A DNA stretch of 64,000 bases from Pseudothioclava sp033100795 (GTDB lineage: Bacteria; Pseudomonadota; Alphaproteobacteria; Rhodobacterales; Rhodobacteraceae). A program made the position numbers and the translations under genes. The notes beneath the pieces are model-generated. The model was given only the letters and a program-made list of their open reading frames with translations, did not search any database and was not told the origin of the DNA. Location: the NCBI RefSeq assembly GCF_033100795.1, contig NZ_JAWLVI010000001.1:248001-312000 (forward strand), in the 5' to 3' direction. Positions 6,606-15,709 of this stretch are shown one piece after another. Positions within the stretch are counted from its first letter, which is position 1; each line of letters starts with the position of its first letter.

Positions 6606-9600
6606 ATGAAAATCGAACGCAAGTTCACCTCGGCAAAATCCGCAGCTTATGGCGAGATCGAATTTACCACCACCGTTTCGGAAATCCGCAATCCTGACGG
6701 CAAGATCGTCTTCCGCAACGAGGCCGTCGAGGTGCCGAAAGGCTGGAGCCAGGTGGCGTCCGATGTGCTCGCCCAGAAATACTTCCGCAAAGCGGGCATT
6801 CCGGCGGCGGTGAAGAAGGTGCGTGAAAAGGGCGTGCCCGAGTTCCTGTGGCGCTCGGTCCCTGACGAAGACATCCTGGCCAAACTTCCCGAGGACGAAC
6901 GGTTCGGCGGCGAAACCTCGGCCAAGCAGGTGTTCGACCGTCTGGCGGGCGCTTGGGCCTATTGGGGCTGGAAGGGCGGCTATTTCTCCACCGAGACCGA
7001 TGCGCGCGCCTATTATGACGAGATGCGCTTCATGCTGGCCGAGCAGATGGCCGCGCCGAACTCTCCGCAATGGTTCAACACCGGCCTGCACTGGGCCTAT
7101 GGCATCGACGGCCCGTCGCAGGGGCATTACTACGTCGATTTCAAAACCGGCAAGCTGACGAAATCGGCCTCGGCCTATGAACACCCGCAGCCGCACGCCT
7201 GCTTTATCCAGTCGGTGCGCGATGATCTGGTGGGGCAGGGCGGCATCATGGACCTGTGGGTGCGTGAGGCACGCCTGTTCAAATATGGCTCGGGCACAGG
7301 CACCAACTTCTCGTCGCTGCGCGCGGATGGCGAGGCGCTCTCGGGGGGCGGTAAATCGTCGGGCCTGATGGGCTTTTTGAAAATCGGTGACCGTGCGGCG
7401 GGCGCGATCAAGTCGGGCGGCACCACGCGCCGGGCGGCCAAGATGGTGATCATTGACATGGATCACCCCGACATCGAGGAATTCGTCAACTGGAAGGTCA
7501 TCGAAGAGCAGAAGGTCGCCTCACTGGTGGCTGGCTCGAAGATGCACGAGCGCGAGCTGAACAAGATTTTCGAGGCAATCCGCGCCTTTGACGGCTCGGA
7601 CGAGGGCTCGGTCGATCCGGCAAAGAACCCTGCGCTGAAAGAGGCGATCCGTAGCGCAAAACGCTCGATGATCCCCGAGACCTATGTCAACCGTGTGCTG
7701 CAATACGCCCGCCAAGGCTATGCCAGCATCGAGTTTCCGACCTATGACACCGACTGGGATTCGAACGCTTATGTCACCGTGTCGGGCCAGAACTCGAACA
7801 ACTCGGTGCGGGTGACCAATGCGTTCCTCAAGGCGGTCAAGGACGATGCCGATTGGGAGCTGATCCGCCGCACCGACGGCAAGGTCGCGAAAACCGTGAA
7901 GGCGCGCGAGCTGTGGGATCAGGTGGGCCATGCCGCCTGGGCCTGCGCCGATCCGGGCATCCAGTTCCACGATACCGTCAACCAGTGGCACACCTGCCCC
8001 GAGGATGGCGAGATCCGCGGCTCGAACCCGTGCTCGGAATATATGTTCCTTGATGACACGGCCTGTAACCTTGCCTCGATGAACCTGCTGACCTTCTTCA
8101 AGGACGGTAAGTTCGACGCCGAAAGCTATATGCATGCGACGCGGCTTTGGACGGTGACGCTGGAAATCTCGGTGACGATGGCGCAGTTCCCCTCCGAGGA
8201 AATCGCGCAGCGGTCCTATGATTTCCGCACGCTTGGCCTTGGCTATGCGAATATCGGCGGCCTGTTGATGAACATGGGGCTGGGGTATGACTCGGACGAG
8301 GGGCGCGCGTTGTGCGGCGCGCTGACTGCTCTCATGACGGGCGTGTCCTATGCGACATCGGCCGAGATGGCGGCAGAGCTTGGCGCCTTCCCGGGCTATG
8401 CGAAAAACGCCAACCACATGCTGCGCGTGATCCGCAACCACCGTGCCGCGGCCCTTGCGCAGACCTCGGGCTACGAGGGGCTGGACGTGCTGCCGGTGCC
8501 GCTTGACCACGAAAACTGCCCCGATCCGGCTCTGGTTGAACTGGCCAAGGACGCCTGGACCGAGGCGCTGGAGCTTGGCCAGAAGCACGGCTACCGCAAC
8601 GCGCAGGTCTCGGTGATCGCGCCGACGGGCACCATCGGCCTTGTGATGGACTGCGACACCACCGGCATCGAGCCGGACTTCGCGCTGGTGAAGTTCAAGA
8701 AACTTGCTGGCGGCGGCTATTTCAAGATCATCAACCGCTCGGTTCCGGGCGCGCTTGAGGCGCTAGGCTATGGCTCGGCACAGATCGAAGAGATCATCTC
8801 CTATGCGGTCGGCCATGCCTCGATCGGCAATTGCCCCGCCATCAACACCACCGCGCTGATCGGCCACGGCTTCGGCCCGCGCGAGCTGGAGAAGATCGAC
8901 GCGGCGCTGCCGACTGCCTTTGACATCCGCTTCGTGTTCAACCAGTGGACCTTGGGCGAGGAGTTCTGCACCAAAACGCTGGGAATTCCGGCCGAAAAGC
9001 TGAACGATCCGAGCTTCGACATGCTGCGCCATCTTGGCTTCACCAAGGCGCAGATCGACGCGGCCAACGACCATGTTTGCGGCACGATGACGCTGGAAGG
9101 CGCGCCGCATCTGGACCCCGCGCATCTGACCGTGTTCGATTGCGCCAACCCCTGCGGCAAGAAGGGCAAGCGTTACCTGTCGGTCAACAGCCACATCACC
9201 ATGATGGCGGCGGCGCAAAGCTTCATCTCGGGCGCGATTTCCAAAACGATCAATATGCCGAACTCGGCCACGATCGAGGAAACGCTGGCGGCCTATGAGC
9301 TGTCGTGGTCGCTCGGCATCAAGGCGAATGCGCTGTATCGTGACGGCTCGAAGCTGTCGCAGCCGCTCGCTTCGGCACTGATCGAGGATGATGAAGAGGC
9401 CGAGGAAATCCTTGCCACCGGCACGCCGCAGGAAAAGGCGCAGGTGCTGGCCGAGAAGATCATCGAGAAGGTGATCGTCAAGGAATTCGTCCGCAGCCAC
9501 CGCGAAAAGCTGCCCTCGCGCCGCAAGGGCTATACGCAAAAGGCGGTTGTGGGGGGGCACAAGGTCTATCTGCGCACCGGCGAATACGATGACGGCGCGC

Positions 9601-10292
9601 TTGGCGAGATCTTCATCGACATGCACAAAGAGGGCGCGGGCTTCCGTGCGATGATGAACAACTTCGCCATCGCAGTTTCGGTGGGCCTGCAATACGGCGT
9701 GCCGCTGGAAGAGTTCGTTGACGCTTTCACCTTCACCAAGTTCGAACCCGCCGGCATGGTGCAGGGCAATGACTCGGTCAAGAACGCGACCTCGATCCTT
9801 GACTATGTGTTCCGCGAGCTGGCGATTTCCTACCTCGATCGCACCGATCTGGCGCATGTCAAACCGCAAGGCGCGTCGTTCGACGATCTGGGCGGCGGCA
9901 AGGACGAGGGCAAGCGCAACGTCGAGGCGCCAAGCGAGGCGGCCGCGTCGAAGTCGCTTGAGGTGCTGCGTCAGATTTCCTCGACCGGCTATCTGCGCAA
10001 GCGCCTGCCGCAAGAGCTTGTGGTGCTGCAAGGCGGGGCAGGGGCTGTGGCCTTCGGGGGCGCGGCCGATCCGGTGACGGCGCTCAATACGCTGGTGCCC
10101 GAGACCGCGAAAGCGGCAGCGGCTTGCTCGACCTCGGTCGCCTCGGGGGCTGTGACGATGGACGCGCGCACCAAGGCCAAGATGCAGGGCTATGAGGGCG
10201 AGGCCTGCGGCGATTGCGGCAATTACACGCTGGTGCGCAACGGCACCTGCATGAAGTGCAACACCTGCGGCGCGACGTCTGGGTGCAGCTAA
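6606..10292 (+). CDS. nrdJ: Vitamin B12-dependent (class II) ribonucleotide reductase
   Basis: 1228 residues, the long NrdJ form. It reduces ribonucleotides to deoxyribonucleotides with adenosylcobalamin as radical source and so works with or without oxygen. Visible are Cys199 in PHACFIQ, equivalent to the first redox cysteine, and the active-site loop N474-P-C476-S-E478 (NPCSEY). Around residue 670 there is an APTGTIG segment, later ANPCGKKGKRYLSVNSH, and at the extreme C-terminus a cysteine-rich zinc-ribbon-like tail (CGDCGN...CMKCNTCG). No nrdAB, nrdDG or nrdEF genes are visible in the window. The small gene 51 bp downstream is likely co-transcribed. Control by NrdR and possibly DnaA is suggested by the upstream sites. 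Confidence 0.96.
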   Translation: MKIERKFTSAKSAAYGEIEFTTTVSEIRNPDGKIVFRNEAVEVPKGWSQVASDVLAQKYFRKAGIPAAVKKVREKGVPEFLWRSVPDEDILAKLPEDERFGGETSAKQVFDRLAGAWAYWGWKGGYFSTETDARAYYDEMRFMLAEQMAAPNSPQWFNTGLHWAYGIDGPSQGHYYVDFKTGKLTKSASAYEHPQPHACFIQSVRDDLVGQGGIMDLWVREARLFKYGSGTGTNFSSLRADGEALSGGGKSSGLMGFLKIGDRAAGAIKSGGTTRRAAKMVIIDMDHPDIEEFVNWKVIEEQKVASLVAGSKMHERELNKIFEAIRAFDGSDEGSVDPAKNPALKEAIRSAKRSMIPETYVNRVLQYARQGYASIEFPTYDTDWDSNAYVTVSGQNSNNSVRVTNAFLKAVKDDADWELIRRTDGKVAKTVKARELWDQVGHAAWACADPGIQFHDTVNQWHTCPEDGEIRGSNPCSEYMFLDDTACNLASMNLLTFFKDGKFDAESYMHATRLWTVTLEISVTMAQFPSEEIAQRSYDFRTLGLGYANIGGLLMNMGLGYDSDEGRALCGALTALMTGVSYATSAEMAAELGAFPGYAKNANHMLRVIRNHRAAALAQTSGYEGLDVLPVPLDHENCPDPALVELAKDAWTEALELGQKHGYRNAQVSVIAPTGTIGLVMDCDTTGIEPDFALVKFKKLAGGGYFKIINRSVPGALEALGYGSAQIEEIISYAVGHASIGNCPAINTTALIGHGFGPRELEKIDAALPTAFDIRFVFNQWTLGEEFCTKTLGIPAEKLNDPSFDMLRHLGFTKAQIDAANDHVCGTMTLEGAPHLDPAHLTVFDCANPCGKKGKRYLSVNSHITMMAAAQSFISGAISKTINMPNSATIEETLAAYELSWSLGIKANALYRDGSKLSQPLASALIEDDEEAEEILATGTPQEKAQVLAEKIIEKVIVKEFVRSHREKLPSRRKGYTQKAVVGGHKVYLRTGEYDDGALGEIFIDMHKEGAGFRAMMNNFAIAVSVGLQYGVPLEEFVDAFTFTKFEPAGMVQGNDSVKNATSILDYVFRELAISYLDRTDLAHVKPQGASFDDLGGGKDEGKRNVEAPSEAAASKSLEVLRQISSTGYLRKRLPQELVVLQGGAGAVAFGGAADPVTALNTLVPETAKAAAACSTSVASGAVTMDARTKAKMQGYEGEACGDCGNYTLVRNGTCMKCNTCGATSGCS

Positions 10293-10343
10293 GGGATCGG
10301 GCCTGCGCGCAGACCCGCGGGCCATAAGGAAAGGAGGCTCCCG

Positions 10344-10592
10344 ATGGAGCTTATTGTCGGAAACAAGCGCGTGCAGCCGATGGCGATGCAACGGATCCCC
10401 GGCGGGATCGAGGCAGAGCTTGCGGGCGAGGCGCTGGCCTCGGTGATTGACGCGACCTTCGGGGGCGCCTCGATCGAGGTCTGGGGCGGTGATCTGGATC
10501 GCCGTCCGCTGGATGTGACCGACATCCGGATGCAGGGCGCCAGCACCACGGTGACGCTGCTTTGCGCGGGCGAGCCCGTGCGCCTGAACTAA
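10344..10592 (+). CDS. Small protein of unknown function downstream of nrdJ
   Basis: 82 residues, ATG at 10344 with a strong AAGGAAAGGAGG Shine-Dalgarno. The sequence is mixed, without signal peptide, membrane segment or cysteine cluster apart from one Cys, and it looks like a compact beta-rich domain. I do not recognise the family. It lies 51 bp after nrdJ on the same strand and ahead of the next terminator, so it is probably on the nrdJ transcript. A role tied to the reductase is possible but unproven. Confidence 0.65.
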   Translation: MELIVGNKRVQPMAMQRIPGGIEAELAGEALASVIDATFGGASIEVWGGDLDRRPLDVTDIRMQGASTTVTLLCAGEPVRLN

Positions 10593-10687
10593 AGGGATCG
10601 GGGGCGGGTGCGCTCGTCCCGGACGTCGAGAAGGCCCAGGCAAAGAATGGCTCGGGCGGTCAATGAATGAGCCTGATCGACGAGACT

Positions 10688-10717
10688 GGCCCCCTTCTTT
10701 CCGAAGGGGGCCTTTTT
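10688..10717. terminator. Bidirectional intrinsic terminator
   Basis: A 9-bp stem GGCCCCCTT / AAGGGGGCC with loop CTTTCCG is followed by TTTTT (10713-10717). It ends the nrdJ transcript and sits against the 3' end of the convergent aminotransferase gene. Confidence 0.88.
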
Positions 10718-10719
10718 CT

Positions 10720-12084
10720 TTAGCCGAAGACAGAGGTCAGGGCGCTATCGACGGCTTCGGTGATCTGGTCGATGTCGTCGGGCGTCGAGATCAGTGCGGG
10801 GCTGAAGCACAGCGTATTGTTGAACCCCGTAAGCGAGCGGTTGGTGATGCCGATCAGCACGCCGCGCGCGGCCGCCTCGGCCACGACCTTTTGGCCAAGC
10901 GCTTCGGGGATCGGCTCTTTGCTGGTGCGGTCGGTTACAAGCTCGGCGCCCGCAAACAGCCCCGCGCCCCGCACATCACCGATGACGCGGTGCTTTTCCA
11001 TCAGCCCGCGCAGGTTGTCGGTGATCCGCGCACCCATCGCCTTGGTGTTTGCAAGCAACCCCTCGTCCTCGATGATGCGCATGTTCTCGATCGCGGCGGC
11101 GGGGCCGGCAGTGCAACCGCCAAAGGTCGAGATGTCGCGGAAGTAGCTCAGCCGGTCCGAGGCGTCCTTGAACTGCTCGAACACGGCTTCGGTTGTCACC
11201 GTGCACGAAATCGCCGCATAGCCCGAGGCCACGCCCTTGGCCATCGTCACGAAATCGGGTTTGATGCCGTAGTTCTGATAGCCGAACCATTCGCCCGTGC
11301 GCCCCATGCCGCAGACGACCTCGTCGATATGCAGCAGAATGTCATACTTGCGGCAGATCTCTTGCACGCGCTCCCAATAGCCCTTGGGCGGGGTGATCAC
11401 GCCGCCGCCCGCAGTGACGGGTTCGAGGCACAAAAGGCCGACGGTATCCGGGCCTTCGCGCAGGATGACCTCTTCGATCGCATCCGCCGCGCGCTGACCG
11501 TAGTCTTCGACATCCCATTGCTTGCGATATTCCAGACAGTGCGGCACCTCGACAAAGCCATCGGTGAAGGGACCGTATTGCAGCGCGCGCTCGGGCTGGC
11601 CGCAGGCGGCAAGGGTGGCGATGGTCGCACCGTGGTAGTCGCGCTCGCGGAACAGGATTTTCGACTTCTTCCCGCCGTGCAGCCGCGCCGAAATCTGGCG
11701 CACCATCTTGAACACCTTCTCGTTCGCCTCGGACCCCGAGTTCGCATAGTAGACGCGGCTCAGCCCCGGCATTTTCTCCAACAGGCGCTCGGCAAAGATC
11801 GCGCCCGGAATGGAACCCGCGCTTTGCGCGAAATAGGGCAGCTCGATCAGCTGGTCGCGCACGGCGTTGGCGATACTCTCGCGCCCGTAGCCCACGTTTA
11901 CCGTCCAGACCCCACCCGAAACCGCGTCCAGAAACTCTTTCCCATGCTGGTCCCAGACCCGCATCCCCTTGCCACGCACGATGATCCGCGGGTCGCTTGT
12001 CTCAAGCGATTTGTGTTGCAAAAGGTGATGCCAGACATGGGCGCGGTCGGCCTCGGTCACATGGCGCATATCGTTCGAAAGCAT
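10720..12084 (-). CDS. tpa: Class III aminotransferase, probably taurine-pyruvate aminotransferase
   Basis: 454 residues, matching the ~456-residue Tpa of Bilophila wadsworthia; long stretches such as GKGMRVWDQHGKE, SGGVWTVNVGYGRES and PHCLEYRKQWDVE agree with that enzyme as I recall it. Tpa moves the amino group of taurine to pyruvate, giving sulfoacetaldehyde and alanine. The PLP-binding features of class III enzymes are present: NSGSEANE (115-122), Asp254 in HIDEVVCG and Schiff-base Lys283 in MAKGVASGY. No sulfoacetaldehyde acetyltransferase or taurine transporter lies in the window, so the substrate is inferred from similarity only. It is divergent from an XRE-cupin regulator, with a shared palindrome between them. 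Confidence 0.78.
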   Translation of the reverse strand: MLSNDMRHVTEADRAHVWHHLLQHKSLETSDPRIIVRGKGMRVWDQHGKEFLDAVSGGVWTVNVGYGRESIANAVRDQLIELPYFAQSAGSIPGAIFAERLLEKMPGLSRVYYANSGSEANEKVFKMVRQISARLHGGKKSKILFRERDYHGATIATLAACGQPERALQYGPFTDGFVEVPHCLEYRKQWDVEDYGQRAADAIEEVILREGPDTVGLLCLEPVTAGGGVITPPKGYWERVQEICRKYDILLHIDEVVCGMGRTGEWFGYQNYGIKPDFVTMAKGVASGYAAISCTVTTEAVFEQFKDASDRLSYFRDISTFGGCTAGPAAAIENMRIIEDEGLLANTKAMGARITDNLRGLMEKHRVIGDVRGAGLFAGAELVTDRTSKEPIPEALGQKVVAEAAARGVLIGITNRSLTGFNNTLCFSPALISTPDDIDQITEAVDSALTSVFG

Positions 12085-12190
12085 GGGCGAATTCCTTGGG
12101 TGATACCGGTTTTCGCTATTTCGCCCTATTCCCCTGAATCAAACAATCCTTTATCTTGTTGGCGTAATGGGTTGAAAAATAATGATGTGA

Positions 12191-12216
12191 TGTTCAGTGT
12201 TGCGAATTACTGAACA
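12191..12216. promoter_or_regulatory. Operator-like palindrome between the aminotransferase and regulator genes
   Basis: TGTTCAGT (12191-12198) and ACTGAACA (12209-12216) are a perfect 8-bp inverted repeat with a 10-bp spacer. It lies 18 bp before the regulator start and about 107 bp before the aminotransferase start. It is a natural binding-site candidate for the adjacent XRE-cupin protein. Confidence 0.6.
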
Positions 12217-12234
12217 CCCCTAACGGAGGGCGCG

Positions 12235-12783
12235 ATGGAGGTTGATGTTGGCGGGCGGCTGCGGTTGTTGCGGATTGCGCGCGGGGTCTCGCAGCGCGAA
12301 CTGGCGCGTCGCGTGGGGTTGCCCAATTCGACGATCTCGCTGATTGAATCGGGGCGCACTAATCCGACGATCGGGGCGCTCAAGCGTATTCTGGACGGGC
12401 TGCCGGTCGGGCTGGCCGAGTTTTTCGCCTTCGAGCCAGAGGCGCCGCGACGCTATTTCTTTGCCGCCGAAGAGCTGCGCGAGATCGGCAAGGGACGGGT
12501 TTCCTATCGGCAGATCGGGGAAAGCGGGGCGGGGCGCGCGCTGCAAATGCTGGACGAGACCTATCAGCCGGGCGCCGACACGGGCCGCACGCCGCTCAGC
12601 CATACCGGCGAGGAGGTGGGGCTGGTGCTCTCGGGACGGCTTGAGGTGACGGTGGATGGCAGCCGCAAAGTGCTGGGGCCGGGTGATGCCTATGCGTTCG
12701 AAAGCCACCTGCCGCACAGGTTTCGCAATGCGGGCGCAGCCCCCTGCCGCGTGGTTAGCGCCTGCACACCGCCCAGTTTTTAG
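12235..12783 (+). CDS. XRE-family regulator with C-terminal cupin domain
   Basis: 182 residues. An N-terminal helix-turn-helix (about residues 5-60, containing GVSQRELARRVGLPNSTISL) is joined to a cupin domain (about 105-180, with GEEVGLVLSGRLEVTV and LGPGDAYAFESHLPH). This is the PuuR-like architecture, in which the cupin senses a small metabolite. CGGAGG precedes the ATG. Divergent orientation to the aminotransferase and the intervening palindrome suggest it controls that gene. Its stop codon interlocks with that of lrgB (4-bp overlap). Confidence 0.88.
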   Translation: MEVDVGGRLRLLRIARGVSQRELARRVGLPNSTISLIESGRTNPTIGALKRILDGLPVGLAEFFAFEPEAPRRYFFAAEELREIGKGRVSYRQIGESGAGRALQMLDETYQPGADTGRTPLSHTGEEVGLVLSGRLEVTVDGSRKVLGPGDAYAFESHLPHRFRNAGAAPCRVVSACTPPSF

Positions 12784-13496
12784 AACAGCATTCCCCAAAG
12801 CAGCGGCAACAAAAGCGCCGTCGCCAGCGCGTTCAGCCCCATCGCCAGCCCCGCAAAAGCGCCCGCCGTTTCGTTCACCTGCAAGGCGCGCGCGGTGCCG
12901 ATGCCGTGGCTCGCTGTTCCGATGGCAAGACCCCGCGCGCTCCAGTCGGTCACGCCCGCAAGATTCAGCACCATCGGCCCGAACATCGCCCCCAAAATCC
13001 CTGTAACAATCACCAGAACGGCGGTGAGCGAGGGCAGCCCGCCCAGTTGTTCAGAGATCGCCATCGCGACGGGGGCAGTGACAGATTTCGGCGCGATGGA
13101 GGCAAGGATCTCGGGCGCGCCCCCTGTAACCCACGCCACCCCCACCGCCGAGAGGATCGCGGCCAGCGACCCGCCAAGGAGGCTCGCGATAATCGCCACG
13201 GCCGAGCGGCGCACGCGATGCCATTGCCGATAAAGCGGCACCGCCAGCGACACTGTTGCGGGGCCAAGCAGGAAATGCACGAATTGCGCGCCCTGGAAAT
13301 AGGTGGCGTAATCGGTGCCCGTCAGCGTCAGCACCGCAACGACAACCAGCACGGCCCCGAGAACGGGGTTCAGCCACGGCTTGCGCCCGCCTTTCTCGAA
13401 CAGCCAGTTCGCGGCCTGAAACGCCAAAAGCGTCAGCGTCAGGTGGAACAGCGGCGAGGCGCTGAGATAAACCCATGTGTCCTGAAGGTTATTCAT
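12780..13496 (-). CDS. lrgB: LrgB/CidB-family membrane protein
   Basis: 238 residues from ATG at 13496, which has AAGGGG at good distance; an ATG 6 bp earlier is too close to it. Multiple hydrophobic segments and the LrgB region with GGLPSLTAVLVIVTGILGA and ATASHGIGTARAL-type residues (here GTASHGIGTARALQ) are visible. LrgB partners LrgA; such pairs were first described as murein-hydrolase modulators, and homologues in Bacillus and plants transport pyruvate or glycolate. The start overlaps lrgA by 8 bp, so the two are co-translated. Confidence 0.9.
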   Translation of the reverse strand: MNNLQDTWVYLSASPLFHLTLTLLAFQAANWLFEKGGRKPWLNPVLGAVLVVVAVLTLTGTDYATYFQGAQFVHFLLGPATVSLAVPLYRQWHRVRRSAVAIIASLLGGSLAAILSAVGVAWVTGGAPEILASIAPKSVTAPVAMAISEQLGGLPSLTAVLVIVTGILGAMFGPMVLNLAGVTDWSARGLAIGTASHGIGTARALQVNETAGAFAGLAMGLNALATALLLPLLWGMLF

Positions 13497-13836
13497 CGGC
13501 ATTCCCCTTCGTGAGCCACTGCATCATCTTCGCGGTCACCAGGATCGTCAGGAACGTGCTAACCACAAGCGCAAGCCCGAGGGGAACAAGCGCCTCTCCC
13601 AAGGCGCGAAAATGCAGCATGACCCCCGTTCCGGCCGGCACGAACAAAAGCGACATCGCCTTCAAAAGCCCACCCGAGGCCTGATCCAGCCCCTCGGGAA
13701 CGGATTTACGCAGCAGCAAAAAGATGAATAGCAGCACCATCCCCACAACTGGGCCGGGCAGGGGCAGGCCCAACAGCCGGACCGTCAGTTCGCCAAGTAG
13801 CTGGCAGGTGAAAATCAGGGTCAGGTATCCGATCAT
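13489..13836 (-). CDS. lrgA: LrgA/CidA-family holin-like membrane protein
   Basis: 115 residues with four hydrophobic segments. The family signature LPLPGPVVGMVLLFIFLL (about residues 24-41) and LLFVPAGTGVMLHF are visible. It forms a two-gene unit with lrgB. Adjacency to a pyruvate-consuming transaminase regulator is noted, since some LrgAB homologues carry pyruvate, but no shared promoter is visible. Confidence 0.9.
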   Translation of the reverse strand: MIGYLTLIFTCQLLGELTVRLLGLPLPGPVVGMVLLFIFLLLRKSVPEGLDQASGGLLKAMSLLFVPAGTGVMLHFRALGEALVPLGLALVVSTFLTILVTAKMMQWLTKGNADE

Positions 13837-13982
13837 CGGTTTTGTCCTTCGGTGGCTGTCGCGGAAGTGTCGGTTCTGGTGCGCCCCGATGCAAGGGGCT
13901 CTGGCATGATCGCGCTATCTTGCTCTGGTGCGTGGCTGCCACTACTAGGGGCGAGAGAATGACTGCGCGAGGAGGTTCGCTG

Positions 13983-15113
13983 GTGGAGATCCGCTTTGAT
14001 CGCGGGCCGGAAGGGTCTGAAGCAGCGGCGTTTGCCGATCCGCTGCGGCTGATCGAGGCCCATCGCATCGAAGAGGTCGCGCCCGCGCTGGCCGCGCTGG
14101 ATGGCGCGCGCGCCGAGGGGCATTGGGTCGCTGGATATGCCAGCTACGAACTTGGCTATGCGCTGGAGCCGCGTCTGCACGCGCGGATGCCCGAGGGCCG
14201 GCGTTTGCCGCTGATCCGCTTTGGGGTATATGCTGGGCCGTCGGTGGCGGCGCAGCTTCCCCCCGCGGGCGGTCATCTTGGTGCATTGGCGCCGCAATGG
14301 TTGGGCGAACGTTACGCGCAGGCGTTTGCTGCGGTGCATGATTACATCGGTGCGGGCGATATTTATCAGGCGAACCTCACCTTCCCTGTGACCTGTCAGG
14401 CCGAAGGCCCGGTCGAGGCGCTTTATGCGGCGCTTGTCGCGCATCAACCCGTGGGCCACGGCGCGCTGGTGCGTCAGGACGCGGGGCTGCCCGACATCCT
14501 TTGCCGCTCTCCCGAGCTGTTCTTTCGTGTGGCCGCGGACCGGATGATCGAGACCCGCCCGATGAAAGGCACGATGCCGCGCGGGCAGACGCCCTCCGAG
14601 GATCAGGCGCATCGAGACTGGCTGCAAAATGACGTGAAGAACCGCGCGGAAAACCTTATGATCGTTGATCTTTTGCGCAACGACATAAGCCGCGTGGCGG
14701 AAACCGGATCGGTGCATGTGCCCGAACTGTTCCACATTGAAAGCTATCGCACCGTGCACCAGATGACGAGCCTCGTGCGCGCGCGGCTGCGTCCCGACGC
14801 GGGGCTGGCGGAGATATTTCAGGCGCTGTTTCCCTGCGGTTCTATCACTGGCGCGCCGAAGCTGCGTGCGATGGAAATTCTGGCCGATCTCGAACCCTTC
14901 CCGCGCGAGGTCTATTGCGGCACAATCGGCTGGGCCGCGCCAGACGGGCGCGCCGAATTCAACGTGGCGATCCGCACGCTTCTGGTCGAGAACGGGCAGG
15001 GCGTGCTGAATGTGGGCGGCGGCGTGGTCTGGGACAGCACCGCCCCCGCAGAATATGAAGAGGCGCTATGGAAAAGCCGTTTTGCGCAACTATCCCCGAC
15101 GGAACCCGTCTGA
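13983..15113 (+). CDS. pabB: Aminodeoxychorismate synthase component I
   Basis: 376 residues from GTG at 13983, chosen because GAGGAGG lies 7 nt upstream. An ATG at 13959 would add 8 residues with a weaker site. Together with a glutamine amidotransferase (PabA, not in this window) it makes 4-amino-4-deoxychorismate for folate. The chorismate-binding fold is evident in IGAGDIYQANLT, the active-site segment ETRPMKGTMPRGQ, DLLRNDISRVAETGSV and PCGSITGAPKLRAMEI. It overlaps pabC by 46 bp. Confidence 0.92.
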   Translation: MEIRFDRGPEGSEAAAFADPLRLIEAHRIEEVAPALAALDGARAEGHWVAGYASYELGYALEPRLHARMPEGRRLPLIRFGVYAGPSVAAQLPPAGGHLGALAPQWLGERYAQAFAAVHDYIGAGDIYQANLTFPVTCQAEGPVEALYAALVAHQPVGHGALVRQDAGLPDILCRSPELFFRVAADRMIETRPMKGTMPRGQTPSEDQAHRDWLQNDVKNRAENLMIVDLLRNDISRVAETGSVHVPELFHIESYRTVHQMTSLVRARLRPDAGLAEIFQALFPCGSITGAPKLRAMEILADLEPFPREVYCGTIGWAAPDGRAEFNVAIRTLLVENGQGVLNVGGGVVWDSTAPAEYEEALWKSRFAQLSPTEPV

Positions 15114-15709
15114 TCGAGACCTTCGGCTGGTGGCCGGAGGAGGGCGCACGGCGCTGGCCGTTGCATCTGGCGCGGCTGCGCGCGTCGGCGGCTCGGCTTG
15201 GCTTTGCGCTGGATGGGGCGCGGGCAGAGGCGATTGTGGCGGGCATCGAGGCGGACCATCCCTTGCGCTGCCGCCTGACGCTGGATGCGGGCGGCGGGCT
15301 TGATCTGACCAGTGCTGCCTTGGGGGCGACGCCTGCGCGCTGGCGGGTGGGGCTGGCTGACGCGCGTCTGAACTCTGGCGACGACTGGCTTGGGGTCAAA
15401 ACCACGCAGCGCGCGCTTTATGACGCGGCGCGGGCGGCGCTGCCTGCAGGCTTAGACGAGCTGTTTTTCCTCAATGAACGCGGCGAGATATGCGAGGGCA
15501 CGATCACCTCGGTCTTTGCAGAATTGGCGGAGGGGCGGCGCGTGACGCCTGCGCTGGCGTGCGGGCTTTTGCCCGGTGTGCTGCGCGAAACCCTGCTTCG
15601 CGACGGTTGGCAGGAGGGCGTAATTACGCCCGCCGATCTTGCGACCGCGCGGGCGATTTTTGCGGGCAACAGCCTGCGCGGGCTGATTGCGGTGGACTGG
15701 CTGGCTTAG
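15068..15709 (+). CDS. pabC: Aminotransferase class IV, probable aminodeoxychorismate lyase
   Basis: 213 residues, rather short for the class IV fold (typically 250-290). Lys in GVKTTQR is the likely PLP Schiff-base residue, and FLNERGEICEGTITSVFAE is the family's substrate/cofactor segment. Position directly after pabB with a 46-bp overlap points to aminodeoxychorismate lyase, which yields p-aminobenzoate; by fold alone it could be a branched-chain or D-amino-acid aminotransferase. Its TAG stop interlocks with the stop of the convergent cytochrome b561 gene. Confidence 0.82.
   Translation: MEKPFCATIPDGTRLIETFGWWPEEGARRWPLHLARLRASAARLGFALDGARAEAIVAGIEADHPLRCRLTLDAGGGLDLTSAALGATPARWRVGLADARLNSGDDWLGVKTTQRALYDAARAALPAGLDELFFLNERGEICEGTITSVFAELAEGRRVTPALACGLLPGVLRETLLRDGWQEGVITPADLATARAIFAGNSLRGLIAVDWLA

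Noticed and set aside
8763..10643. 626-residue minus-strand frame within nrdJ
   Set aside because: Arg/His-rich shadow of nrdJ with no domains.
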